From assembly GCF_037023755.1 (NCBI RefSeq), contig NZ_CP146100.1, positions 3,937,501 through 4,001,500 on the forward strand: a stretch of DNA of 64,000 bases, in the 5' to 3' direction. The DNA is from Saccharopolyspora sp. SCSIO 74807. Lineage in GTDB: Bacteria; Actinomycetota; Actinomycetes; Mycobacteriales; Pseudonocardiaceae. Positions 54,132 through 62,344 of this stretch are shown in pieces. A program made the position numbers and the translations under genes. Positions within the stretch are counted from its first letter, which is position 1. Each line of letters begins with the position of its first letter. The notes under the pieces were generated by a model. It was not told where the DNA came from. It saw only the letters and a program-made list of their open reading frames with translations, and did no database searches.

Positions 54132-54992
54132 TCAGACCGGCATTTCCACCGGTTTGACGTGGTGCCGGCTGATGTTGCTCTCCAACAGCGCCAGCGAGTC
54201 CGCCACGCCCACGCTGCGTTCGGAGATCTCCGGCAGCCTGCCGTCGTTGGCGCGCAGTTCGTGCAGCGCGTCCTGGATCGCGGTCTGCGCCGCGAACAGG
54301 CACGGCGTGCTGTAGATGGCGACGTTCACGCCGAGTTCCTGCAATTCCGGCAGCGAGATGCGCGGCGATTTGCCGCCGGCGATCTGGTTGAACAGCAGCG
54401 GCTTGTCGCCGATCACCTTGCGGACCTTGTGGATCCAGTCGACGCTGCGCACCCCGTCCACCAGCAGCACGTCCGCGTCGGTTTCGGCCAGCGCCGCGGC
54501 CCGGCGCAGGATCTCCGGCTCCTCGGTGGCGTCGGTGCGCGCCACGACCACCAGGTCCTTGCGGGTGGCCAGCACCAGCTCCAGCTTCTCCAGGTAGTCC
54601 TCCAGCGGCAGCACCTGCTTGCCGTCCACGTGCCCGCAGCGCCGCGGCCGCTTCTGGTCCTCCAGGATGACGCCGGAGGCGCCGATCATCTCCAGCTGCT
54701 CGACCACGTGGCAGGCGACCTCCGGGTCGACGTAGCCGTCGTCGATGTCGACCAGCAGGTGCTGGCGGGGGAACGCCAGCCGCAGCCGCTGCACGAACGC
54801 CACGATGTCCGGCCAGGCGATGAAACCGATGTCCGGCAGGCCGTAGTGCGAGGCGGCGAAGCCGAACCCGGAAATGAACATCCCGGAATAGTGCTGGGCC
54901 GAGATGGACGCCGAGAACATGTCGTAAACGCCGATCAGGGGTGTTATCTCCGAACCGGCGACCTCGTCGCGGAGTGCGGTTCCGTAATGCAC
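54132..54992 (-). CDS. Isocitrate lyase/PEP mutase superfamily enzyme
   Basis: A 286-residue TIM-barrel enzyme; GAGGAGG precedes the GTG at 54992. Mg-binding D82-IDDGY and the catalytic loop EDQKRPRRC119GHVDGK are seen. The C-G-H version of the loop, with a catalytic cysteine, is that of methylisocitrate or dimethylmalate-type lyases rather than true PEP mutase, so C-C cleavage of a 2-hydroxy or methyl-branched dicarboxylate is likely. No methylcitrate or phosphonate genes adjoin it. Confidence 0.85.
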   Translation of the reverse strand: MHYGTALRDEVAGSEITPLIGVYDMFSASISAQHYSGMFISGFGFAASHYGLPDIGFIAWPDIVAFVQRLRLAFPRQHLLVDIDDGYVDPEVACHVVEQLEMIGASGVILEDQKRPRRCGHVDGKQVLPLEDYLEKLELVLATRKDLVVVARTDATEEPEILRRAAALAETDADVLLVDGVRSVDWIHKVRKVIGDKPLLFNQIAGGKSPRISLPELQELGVNVAIYSTPCLFAAQTAIQDALHELRANDGRLPEISERSVGVADSLALLESNISRHHVKPVEMPV

Positions 54993-55744
54993 GTGTGTTC
55001 CTCCTCGGGAGTTTTCCGGTGCGCGCGGCAAGATTTCGCGATCGGTGTGCGGATTTGGCCGAGCCCGGCCGGAAACGCGATGCGCGCCTTCCGGTCTTCG
55101 CGGCCGCGGTCTCGGAACGAGGTCCGGAACCCGGCGGTCGAATGGAACCGGCGAACGCGGCGCCGGTGCCGTGCGAGGTTCGCCTTGCGGGGTGTCGGAA
55201 GGCTGGTCCCGGAAGGCGGGTTTCGGAAGGCGGGGTGCCGGCAGGCGAGTTTCCGTCCTGGCTCGACCACGACTTTATGCCACAAACCGGACGCCTACAA
55301 ACCCACAGTCGGGTGCAGCTCGGTACTCGATGGCGAAGCACACTGCGTGATTAATCCGGCCGACGGTGCAACTTTTTGAATTCGCCAGGAACGAATATCC
55401 ATTCTTGATTCCGAGGAAAAACTTTCACGTTCGGCGGGTGGCGCAATTCCGACCAGCGGCTCGGCCGCTGCGCGCCGAACTCGTACGGCGACGGTGCGCC
55501 GTGGTGGGCGACAGTCGTTGCGCTGGAAAAGATCAACTTTGCGGTGATCTTGGTCCGCTCGGCTGATCGCTGAGCGTGATCACATGCCGTTGCCGCAATG
55601 CATCGAGGGGGTTCGAGTCGCCCGAAAAGCCGCACGGGACGGCGAGCTGTGGCGGCCGCACTGCGCACGACCTGTTGAACCCCGGCGGCCCGCGGGGTAG
55701 ACAGCACGACGTCGTGATCGTGGCGAAGGAAGCGTGAGGTAGCG
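54993..55744. other. Long intergenic region before the dipeptidase
   Basis: No gene is convincing in these 752 bases. Bases 55197-55250 contain four imperfect copies of GGAAGGCGGG-type units about 15 bases long. Between 55280 and 55470 the sequence is relatively AT-rich and probably holds the promoters. Short frames on both strands (such as 55366-55566) show no codon bias or recognisable protein. Confidence 0.5.
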
Positions 55745-56932
55745 ATGCCCGACGAGCGAGGATCAGCAGCGCGCGCCCGTGTGCTGCTCGATCGGCACCC
55801 GGTACTCGACGGGCACAACGACCTGCCGTGGGCGCTGCGCGAACACGACGCCTACGACCTCGCTCGGCTGGACATCGATCAAGACCAGTCGCAGCACCTG
55901 CACACCGACCTGGCGCGGCTGCGCGCGGGCGGCGTCGGCGGCCAGTTCTGGTCCGTCTACGTGCAAACCGCCCTGCAAGGCGACCGGGCGGTCGCGGCCA
56001 CCCTGGAGCAGATCGACTGCGTGCTGCGCCTTGCCGCGCGCCATCCGGAGCAGCTGGAGCTGGCAGGCACCGCGGAAGAAGTGCGCGCCGCGATGGCCCG
56101 CGGCCGCATCGCCTCGCTCATGGGTGCCGAAGGCGGCCACTGCATCGCCTCTTCGCTGGCGACGCTGCGGTCCTTGCACGCGCTGGGCGTGCGCTACCTG
56201 ACGCTGACCCACAACGACAACGTGCCCTGGGCGGACTCGGCCACCGACGAACCGGCCGCGCACGGGCTGACCCGCTTCGGCGAAGAGGTGGTGCGGGAGA
56301 TGAACCGGCTCGGGATGCTGGTCGACCTCTCGCACGTCTCGGCCGACACGATGCGCCACGCGCTGCGCACGACCCGCGCGCCGGTGCTGTTCTCGCACTC
56401 GTCGTCCCGCGCGGTCTGCGACCACCCGCGCAACATCCCGGACGATGTGCTGGCCGAGCTGCCCGCCAACGGCGGGGTCGCGATGGCGACGTTCGTGCCG
56501 TCGTTCATCTCGCAGCCGACCAGGGAGTGGTTCCAGCGCTACGAGGCCGAACTCGCAGCACGCGGGCCCGCCGGTGACCCGGATGCCCAGCGGCGGTTCC
56601 GCGCCGACTACGAGGCAGCGCACCCGCGCCCGGAAGTCACCGCCGCCACCGTGGCCGACCACCTCGACCACATGCGGGAGGTCGCGGGGATCGACCACCT
56701 CGGCATCGGCGGCGATTACGACGGGGTGCAGACCACCCCGGACGACATGCCGGACGTGGCGGGTTACCCGCGGCTGTTCGCCGAACTCCTGGACCGCGGG
56801 TGGTCGGACGACGACCTGGCGAAGTTGGCGCACCGCAACGTGATCCGCGTGCTCGACGCGGCGGAGCGGACCGCTGCCGAGCTGCGTGCGCAGCCGCCTT
56901 CGGTCGCCACGATCGAGTCGCTGGACGGCTGA
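55745..56932 (+). CDS. Membrane dipeptidase (M19 family)
   Basis: A 395-residue zinc peptidase related to renal dipeptidase. Ligands: H24-x-D26 in DGHNDLPW, E129 in MGAEGGH, H197 in DLSHVS and H218 in [17 protein letters not shown] supplies the last aspartate. No signal peptide or membrane helix is seen, so despite the family name this protein is cytoplasmic and probably cleaves L- or D-containing dipeptides. Confidence 0.93.
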   Translation: MPDERGSAARARVLLDRHPVLDGHNDLPWALREHDAYDLARLDIDQDQSQHLHTDLARLRAGGVGGQFWSVYVQTALQGDRAVAATLEQIDCVLRLAARHPEQLELAGTAEEVRAAMARGRIASLMGAEGGHCIASSLATLRSLHALGVRYLTLTHNDNVPWADSATDEPAAHGLTRFGEEVVREMNRLGMLVDLSHVSADTMRHALRTTRAPVLFSHSSSRAVCDHPRNIPDDVLAELPANGGVAMATFVPSFISQPTREWFQRYEAELAARGPAGDPDAQRRFRADYEAAHPRPEVTAATVADHLDHMREVAGIDHLGIGGDYDGVQTTPDDMPDVAGYPRLFAELLDRGWSDDDLAKLAHRNVIRVLDAAERTAAELRAQPPSVATIESLDG

Positions 56933-57082
56933 TCCCGCGTTTGCCGCCGCGGCCGCGGCACTGTGGACTTGCGGTCCTGTGGACTTGAGCACCCCGCCCG
57001 CCTGGATGCCCTAACTCGGGAACACCGCCGTGGACGGCCTGGTTGGGCAGGGTGAGTCAACCGGACGCCGAAAGAGGTTTTC

Positions 57083-58519
57083 ATGTCGAAGCTGGCGCAA
57101 GTGGGCGTCACCGGCCTGGCGGTGATGGGCCGCAACCTGGCCCGCAACTTCGCGCGCAACGGCTACACCGTGGCGGTGCACAACCGCACGCCCAGCCGCA
57201 CCCGCGAGTTCATGGACCGGTTCGGCGAGGAGGGCGAGTTCGCCCCCGCCGAGTCCGCCGCGGAGCTCGTCGCCGCGCTGGAACGCCCGCGCCGGGTGGT
57301 CGTCATGGTCAAGGCGGGCGACCCCACCGACGCCGTGATCGACGAGCTCGCGCCGCTGCTGGAAGAAGGCGACGTGCTCATCGACGGCGGCAACGCGCAC
57401 TTCGAGGACACCCGCCGCCGCGACGAGGCGCTGCGCGCCCGCGGGCTGCACTACGTCGGCACCGGCATCTCCGGCGGCGAGGAAGGCGCGCTGCACGGTC
57501 CGTCGATCATGCCCGGCGGCTCCGCGGAGGCGTACGAATCGCTCGGGCCGATGCTGGAGCGCATCAGCGCGCACGTGGACGGCACGCCCTGTTGCACGCA
57601 CGTCGGGCCGGGTGGTGCCGGGCACTTCGTGAAGATGGTGCACAACGGCATCGAGTACGCCGACATGCAGCTGATCGGCGAGTCCTACGACCTGCTGCGC
57701 CGCGCGGGCGGGCTGGAACCGGCGCAGATCGCCGAGGTGTTCCGCGGCTGGAACCAGGGCCGCCTGGCGTCCTACCTGGTGGAGATCACCGCCGAGGTGC
57801 TCACGCACACCGACGGCACCACCGGCGAGCCGTTCGTCGACGTGATCCTGGACCAGGCCGAGCAGAAGGGCACCGGCCGCTGGACCGTGCAGACCGCGCT
57901 GGAGCTGGGCGTGCCGGTCTCCGGGATCGCCGAGGCGGTGTTCGCGCGCAGCCTGTCCGGGCACGCGGACCTGCGCGAGGCGGCGCAAGGACTGGCCGGG
58001 CCAACGGCCTCCGCGCTGTCCACTGAGGACGCCGAGCGGCTGGCCGCGGACGTGGAGCAGGCGCTGTACGCCTCCAAGGTCGTCTCCTACGCGCAGGGCT
58101 GGAACATGATCTCGGTGGGCAGCCGGGAGTACGGCTGGGACATCGACCTCGGTGCGATGGCCACGATCTGGCGCGGCGGCTGCATCATCCGCGCGGCGTT
58201 CCTGGACCGGATCCGCAACGCCTACAGCGCGGACCCGGCGCTGCCGACGCTGCTGGCGGACGCGGAGTTCTCCCGCGAGCTGGCCGACGCCCAGGACGCT
58301 TGGCGGCGCGTGGTGCGGACCGCGGCCGACCTCGGCATCCCGACACCCGGTTTCTCCGCCGCGCTGGCGTACTACGACTCGCTGCGCGCCGCACGGCTGC
58401 CCGCTGCGCTGACGCAGGCGCAGCGCGACTACTTCGGCGCGCACACCTACCGCCGCGTCGACGCCGACGGCACCTACCACACCCGTTGGGACGCCGACCG
58501 CACCGAAGAAACCGCCTGA
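57083..58519 (+). CDS. gnd: 6-phosphogluconate dehydrogenase (decarboxylating)
   Basis: A 478-residue enzyme of the pentose phosphate pathway making ribulose 5-phosphate, CO2 and NADPH. AAGAGG precedes the ATG. The Rossmann motif is GVTGLAVMGRNLARNFARNG; GGNAHFEDT and GISGGEEGALHGPSIMPGG bind substrate; the catalytic lysine is in HFVKMVHNGIEYADMQ and the C-terminus has DYFGAHTYRR. Length and NRT following the nucleotide loop fit the NADP-type GndA. Confidence 0.96.
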   Translation: MSKLAQVGVTGLAVMGRNLARNFARNGYTVAVHNRTPSRTREFMDRFGEEGEFAPAESAAELVAALERPRRVVVMVKAGDPTDAVIDELAPLLEEGDVLIDGGNAHFEDTRRRDEALRARGLHYVGTGISGGEEGALHGPSIMPGGSAEAYESLGPMLERISAHVDGTPCCTHVGPGGAGHFVKMVHNGIEYADMQLIGESYDLLRRAGGLEPAQIAEVFRGWNQGRLASYLVEITAEVLTHTDGTTGEPFVDVILDQAEQKGTGRWTVQTALELGVPVSGIAEAVFARSLSGHADLREAAQGLAGPTASALSTEDAERLAADVEQALYASKVVSYAQGWNMISVGSREYGWDIDLGAMATIWRGGCIIRAAFLDRIRNAYSADPALPTLLADAEFSRELADAQDAWRRVVRTAADLGIPTPGFSAALAYYDSLRAARLPAALTQAQRDYFGAHTYRRVDADGTYHTRWDADRTEETA

Positions 58520-58526
58520 GACGACC

Positions 58527-58559
58527 GCGGTGCGGCGGTGTCGCGAACCGCCGCACCGC
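58527..58559 (+). terminator. Hairpin after gnd
   Basis: GCGGTGCGGCGG (58527-58538) pairs perfectly with CCGCCGCACCGC (58548-58559), nine-base loop, seven bases after the stop. No T-run follows. Confidence 0.72.
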
Positions 58560-58606
58560 TCCTGGCGAACAGCGAGGCGAAGACGTGTTAGTACCACGTT
58601 CCCCGA

Positions 58607-58843
58607 TCATTCCTCCGGGGCGTCCGGGGGGATGTCGGCGGGCAGGTGGCGGGGGTGCGGCTGCTCGCCGGGCTCCGGGCGCCACCGGTCGTCTTCGTCG
58701 CCGATGGGCGTGTCCGGGGTGATCCGGTCGCCCGAGCCTTCGTCGTAGCCCTCGTCCTCGTTGCCGTGGCCGATCGGCGGGTCGGCTCGCTCCTGCGGTT
58801 CGGGCTGTTCATGCCGTGCGGACTGTTCATATCGTGCGGACAT
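58607..58843 (-). CDS. Small acidic disordered protein
   Basis: A 78-residue reading frame from the ATG at 58843 (an in-frame start 15 bases upstream is possible). It is highly acidic and proline-rich, with EQPEPQERADPPIGHGNEDE and a tail ADIPPDAPEE, and has no hydrophobic segment. Codon use matches neighbouring genes. No family recognised. It is convergent with gnd. Confidence 0.55.
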   Translation of the reverse strand: MSARYEQSARHEQPEPQERADPPIGHGNEDEGYDEGSGDRITPDTPIGDEDDRWRPEPGEQPHPRHLPADIPPDAPEE

Positions 58844-58950
58844 CGTGGTTCCGACCAATCCGGGACTTCATCCGCGGGCCTGCCGACGGCCGGGTGGCCT
58901 GCCGGTCGGTCCGGGACTCCGTCCGCAGGCTTGCCGACGGCCGGGGCGGC

Positions 58951-59589
58951 TCAAACCTCCGCGCGCTGCCGCAGCGAGGTCAGCAGCAGTGTGAGGCCGA
59001 AGTCGAAACGCTCGTCGAAGTCCAGCACGTCCAGCTCGTCCAAGATCCGGTGCAGGCCCGGCAGGTCGCGTTCGGTGACCGCCTCGTGCAGCCCGCTCCG
59101 GTGCGCGCCCGGCAGCGCCTGCTCCTCCTGCACCAGCCCGAGCGTGTAGTACACCAGCGTCCACACCGCCCACGAGGTCTCCCGCCGCCCGAGCCCGGCG
59201 CCCAGCAGCGTGCCGCTGAGCTCGTCGGCGAACCGCAGCGTGTGCGGGTCCGGCGCGTAGGTACCGGTGACCACGGCGGCACCGTCCCGGTGGGCCAGCA
59301 GGGCGCGCCGGTAGCGGTGGAACAGCTCGCGGACCCGCGGTTCCCAGTCCTGCGGCAGGTCGGTCAGCGAGACCTCGCCGATCAGCGCGTCGGCCATCAG
59401 CTCGCGCAGCCGCGCCTTGCTCTTGATGTGCCAGAGCACGGTGTTCATCCGCACCCCGAGCCGGTCGGCGACCGCGCGCATGGACACCGCGTCGAACCCC
59501 TGCTCGTCGAGCAGCCGGACGGCTTCGGTGACCACCGCGGCCGGTTCCAGGCGCGGCCGCTCGGGCCGCGGCGTGGCGTCTGCGCTCAT
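58951..59589 (-). CDS. TetR-family regulator preceded by chained mini-ORFs
   Basis: A 212-residue TetR (TetR_C-like) protein. HTH: AVVTEAVRLLDEQGFDAVSMR then VADRLGVRMNTVLWHIKSKARL. The ATG at 59589 shares its A with the TGA of a seven-codon mini-ORF, and a 23-base tandem repeat covers the leader. Translation is therefore probably coupled or tuned by the leader. Target genes are not evident; the neighbours are the acidic protein and an unknown pair. Confidence 0.9.
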   Translation of the reverse strand: MSADATPRPERPRLEPAAVVTEAVRLLDEQGFDAVSMRAVADRLGVRMNTVLWHIKSKARLRELMADALIGEVSLTDLPQDWEPRVRELFHRYRRALLAHRDGAAVVTGTYAPDPHTLRFADELSGTLLGAGLGRRETSWAVWTLVYYTLGLVQEEQALPGAHRSGLHEAVTERDLPGLHRILDELDVLDFDERFDFGLTLLLTSLRQRAEV

Positions 59590-59652
59590 CAGATCAACCT
59601 AAGGGGGCTCATCGGCTCAACCTGAAGGGGCTCATCGGCTCAGCCTACGGGG
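59589..59652 (-). repeat. 23-bp tandem repeat forming two overlapping leader mini-ORFs
   Basis: Units at 59617-59639 and 59594-59616 (plus strand TCAACCT(A/G)A(A/G)GGGGCTCATCGGC) differ at two positions and a partial third starts at 59640. On the minus strand each unit repeats an AGG-rich site and ATGAGC. ATG 59635 reads MSPFRLSR and stops at 59609, overlapping ATG 59612; that reads MSPLRLI and stops at 59589, overlapping the TetR ATG. Confidence 0.85.
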
Positions 59653-59749
59653 TTCCCGCCCGGCGCTCCTGGCCCGGCAGGGCGCGGGTGAAGTCGTGAG
59701 CGCGCCCGGTACGGTTCGGCGCGACCAGGCACGAACCAGCTGGATTGTG

Positions 59750-60184
59750 ATGATCACAGACGTTTTCGCGGCGGATCCGGACGCGATTCCCGCATATCGG
59801 CAAGCCGGGTTCCCGGACCCGCAGCGATACGGGTTCAGGACGCTGCGGGCCCGTGGCCTGGATCCGGTCGCGCTCGCGGCGCTCGACGCGCTGCTGTCCG
59901 AAACCGACCTCGGCGAAGCCATCGGGCACGCCGCCCAGACCCCCGATCAGGAACCCGATCTCTACGCCGCGCCGGTCGTCACGCCGGTGAGCAGCCGGAT
60001 CGTCACGCTGCTGCCCGCGGTCGGCGCCGACCAGCTCACGCCGCTCGCGCAGGACTGGGCTGGGCTGCCGGAGCTCGCGGGCGCCTCGCCGGAATCCGTG
60101 CGGGACTGGCTCGCCGAGTTGCAGCCGCTGTGCAGGGAAGCGGTCGACAACGCGGAACTCCTCTTCGTCTGGAATTGCCTGTGA
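59750..60184 (+). CDS. Unknown protein, first of an overlapping pair
   Basis: A 144-residue soluble protein from the ATG at 59750; in-frame starts at 59696 and at the preceding GTG are possible. It reads MITDVFAADPDAIPAYRQAG, then a helical, leucine-rich middle, and ends ELLFVWNCL. No family recognised. Its TGA overlaps the GTG of the next gene (GTGA), so the two products probably act together. Confidence 0.65.
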   Translation: MITDVFAADPDAIPAYRQAGFPDPQRYGFRTLRARGLDPVALAALDALLSETDLGEAIGHAAQTPDQEPDLYAAPVVTPVSSRIVTLLPAVGADQLTPLAQDWAGLPELAGASPESVRDWLAELQPLCREAVDNAELLFVWNCL

Positions 60185-60498
60185 TCACGCAACGACAGCT
60201 CGACGCGGCGCGTCAGTACGCCTGGCTTCGCGCGGCCTACTTCCACGACGAGATGGCCCGCAGTGCGCTCGAGGACCCCGACGTAGCGGCGGATTCCAAG
60301 ATCGTCAGAACCGGCGGGGAAGCCGGCCTCGAGTCTCCGGATGCGGTCCTCGGCGACACCGTCGCGCTGGACGTGGTGCCCGACACCGAGACGAGCAGGC
60401 AGGCGCACCTCGGCCGCTGCGGGGTCGACGAGGCTGGACAACTCCTGCCGTACGAGCCCGCGACGAGCGAGTTCCTGGCCGAGATCTTCGAAAGCTGA
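60181..60498 (+). CDS. Unknown protein, second of an overlapping pair
   Basis: A 105-residue soluble protein with GTG start inside the stop of the previous gene. It begins with a helix ITQRQLDAARQYAWLRAAYFHDEMA and has an acidic remainder ending LAEIFES. No family recognised. Overlap and a shared terminator make a two-gene operon, the layout of toxin-antidote or effector-immunity pairs, though nothing else supports that. Confidence 0.62.
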   Translation: MITQRQLDAARQYAWLRAAYFHDEMARSALEDPDVAADSKIVRTGGEAGLESPDAVLGDTVALDVVPDTETSRQAHLGRCGVDEAGQLLPYEPATSEFLAEIFES

Positions 60499-60500
60499 CG

Positions 60501-60543
60501 CGCTGTGGACGGATCGCCGCTGGTGAGCGATCCGTCCACAGCG
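60501..60543. terminator. Perfect 17-bp-stem terminator between convergent genes
   Basis: CGCTGTGGACGGATCGC (60501-60517) and its exact complement at 60527-60543 enclose a nine-base loop. It begins three bases after the stop at 60498 and ends 30 bases before the stop of the convergent hydrolase gene. Confidence 0.88.
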
Positions 60544-60573
60544 ACGCCGCCGAGGGCGAACGCCGCCGAGGGC

Positions 60574-61272
60574 TCAGCGCTCCAGCTTCGCCCGGAGGAA
60601 TTCCAGCGTGGAGCCCCACGCCTTGGCCGCCTGCGTCGCGTCGTAGGTGCCGAGCGCGTTCGAGTCGTTGAAGAAGGCGTGCCCGGCCGGGTAGATGCGG
60701 AAGTCCGGGCGTTCGCCCGCTTCGCGCTCGATCCGGTCCGCCAGCTGCTCGACGGACTCCGGCGGCGCCATCGAGTCCTGCTCGCCGAAGTGGCCCAGCA
60801 GGGGAGCGGTGAGGTTCTCGAAGCCCGGGTATTCCTCGCCGAGCACGCCGTAGAACGGCACCGCGGCGCCGACCTTGTCGCCCTGCTGCGCGGCGAGCAC
60901 CAGCACGAACCCACCGCCCATGCAGAAGCCGACGGCGCCGACCTGCTTGCTGGTGACGGCCTCGTGCCCGAGCAGGTAGTCCACCGCGCCGCCGAGGTCG
61001 CGGGCCGCGCGATCCACCGGCAGCTCCTGCATCAGCCGGCCGGCCTCGTCGGCGTCGTGCGTGGTGCTGCCGCCGTAGAGGTCCGGCGCGAGGGCGACGA
61101 AGCCCTCGTTGGCGAGCCGGTTGCACACGTCGGCGATGTGGTCGGTCAGCCCCCACCACTCCTGGATCACCACGACACCGGGACCGCTACCGGACTCCGG
61201 CAACGTCAGGTAGCCGTGCGCGGTGTTGCCGTTGCTGGGAAAGGTCACGTTCTGCAGCGGATTGTCAGCCAT
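60574..61272 (-). CDS. Dienelactone hydrolase family protein, copy 2
   Basis: A 232-residue alpha/beta hydrolase with cysteine nucleophile GFC117MGGGFVLVLA, acid in GEQDSMAPPES and histidine in PAGHAFFND. GVVVIQEWWGLTDHI is the canonical dienelactone hydrolase start. It is closer to the classic enzyme than the copy at 34461. Substrate unknown; no aromatic degradation genes adjoin it. Confidence 0.92.
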   Translation of the reverse strand: MADNPLQNVTFPSNGNTAHGYLTLPESGSGPGVVVIQEWWGLTDHIADVCNRLANEGFVALAPDLYGGSTTHDADEAGRLMQELPVDRAARDLGGAVDYLLGHEAVTSKQVGAVGFCMGGGFVLVLAAQQGDKVGAAVPFYGVLGEEYPGFENLTAPLLGHFGEQDSMAPPESVEQLADRIEREAGERPDFRIYPAGHAFFNDSNALGTYDATQAAKAWGSTLEFLRAKLER

Positions 61273-61384
61273 GCCCGCATTCCATCACTTGGCCGCGCGA
61301 CTCGGCACCCGGGCGGGCGAACCCCGGGTACGAACGCCCTGCGGAGCGTGGACGCGCCGGTGCGCGCCGGTCATCATCGGACCC

Positions 61385-62305
61385 GTGCGGGAACCTGGTG
61401 CGGCAGCGTCGGCGGATGCCGATTCCGTCGAGGCGCTGCACGCCGCGATCGGCCGGTTCGCGCGGTTGGACGCGCAGTTGGGCTCGGGTGCGGTCGCGCC
61501 GTCGGTGTTGCGGAGTTTCCGCGCCGCACAACAGGTTCTGCGCACCGGGCGGTATGTGCGCGCGGTGCGTCGGGATCTGCAAGCGGTGACCGCGGAAATG
61601 GGCGAACTGGCCGGTTGGATGCTCTTCGACGGTCTGCGGCTGACGCAGGCGCGGCGGATCAACGCCGAGGCGCTGCTGCTCGCGCGGGCGGCCGGGGACA
61701 CCGCGATGACGTGGTTCGTGCTGTCCAACGAGGCACTGGTCCGCACCGGTTCCGGTCATTACGGCGAAGCGCTGCGGATCTCCCGCCACTTCGCCGAGGA
61801 CCCGCGCGTGCCGAGGCGGGTGCGGGCGTTGTTCCGGTTGCGGCAAGCGCGCGTGCTGGGCCATGCGGGCAACGAACCCGGTGCGCTGCGAGCTTTCGAG
61901 CGTGCCGGGGCGATGTTCTCGGACGGCCTGAGCAGCCGGGATCCGGCGTGGTCCTGGTGGTTCGACGAGCGCGAACTCGTCGGGCACGCGGGCAGCCTGC
62001 GCGTCTCGCTGGGCCGGCACGCCGAGGCGTTGCCGCTGCTGGGCGCGGCGGTCGAGGCGGCCCGCGACGACGGCTACCGGTGGGCGCTGTACATCCACCG
62101 GGCCGCGTTGCTGGATGCGGCGTTGGCGGCGGGCGACATCGCCGAGGCCGAGCGGGTCGCCGTCGCGATCGTGCCGATGCTGGAGCGGATGAACTCGGCC
62201 CGCACCGAGCATCGGCTGCGGCACGCGCTCGCCCGCGGTGCCGGGCGCAGGTGTCCGTCCACGTTGTCCGATGCGCTGGAGCACATCCGGCGGCGGCTGA
62301 GCTGA
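61385..62305 (+). CDS. TPR-like regulatory protein lacking its HTH
   Basis: From the GTG at 61385 the protein has 306 residues. The helical pattern GELAGWMLFDGLRLTQARRINAEA and later ALPLLGAAVEAARDDGYRWAL match the C-terminal TPR half of actinobacterial XRE-TPR regulators, but no HTH is present in any frame upstream. It is either a truncated regulator or a stand-alone TPR partner. Start is uncertain because in-frame codons extend to 61223. It precedes hrpB by 39 bases. Confidence 0.7.
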   Translation: MREPGAAASADADSVEALHAAIGRFARLDAQLGSGAVAPSVLRSFRAAQQVLRTGRYVRAVRRDLQAVTAEMGELAGWMLFDGLRLTQARRINAEALLLARAAGDTAMTWFVLSNEALVRTGSGHYGEALRISRHFAEDPRVPRRVRALFRLRQARVLGHAGNEPGALRAFERAGAMFSDGLSSRDPAWSWWFDERELVGHAGSLRVSLGRHAEALPLLGAAVEAARDDGYRWALYIHRAALLDAALAAGDIAEAERVAVAIVPMLERMNSARTEHRLRHALARGAGRRCPSTLSDALEHIRRRLS

Positions 62306-62344
62306 GCGCCGAGCCGGGGACGCGCGGTGGCAGGATGTGGTGCG

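Noticed and set aside
54132-54992. Reading this enzyme as a true phosphonate-forming PEP mutase
   Set aside because: The catalytic loop has the cysteine-containing C-G-H of lyases, and no phosphonopyruvate decarboxylase or other phosphonate gene is near.
55351-55818. Minus-strand frame of 155 codons upstream of the dipeptidase
   Set aside because: Overlaps the dipeptidase start region, has no codon bias or family features and no ribosome site.
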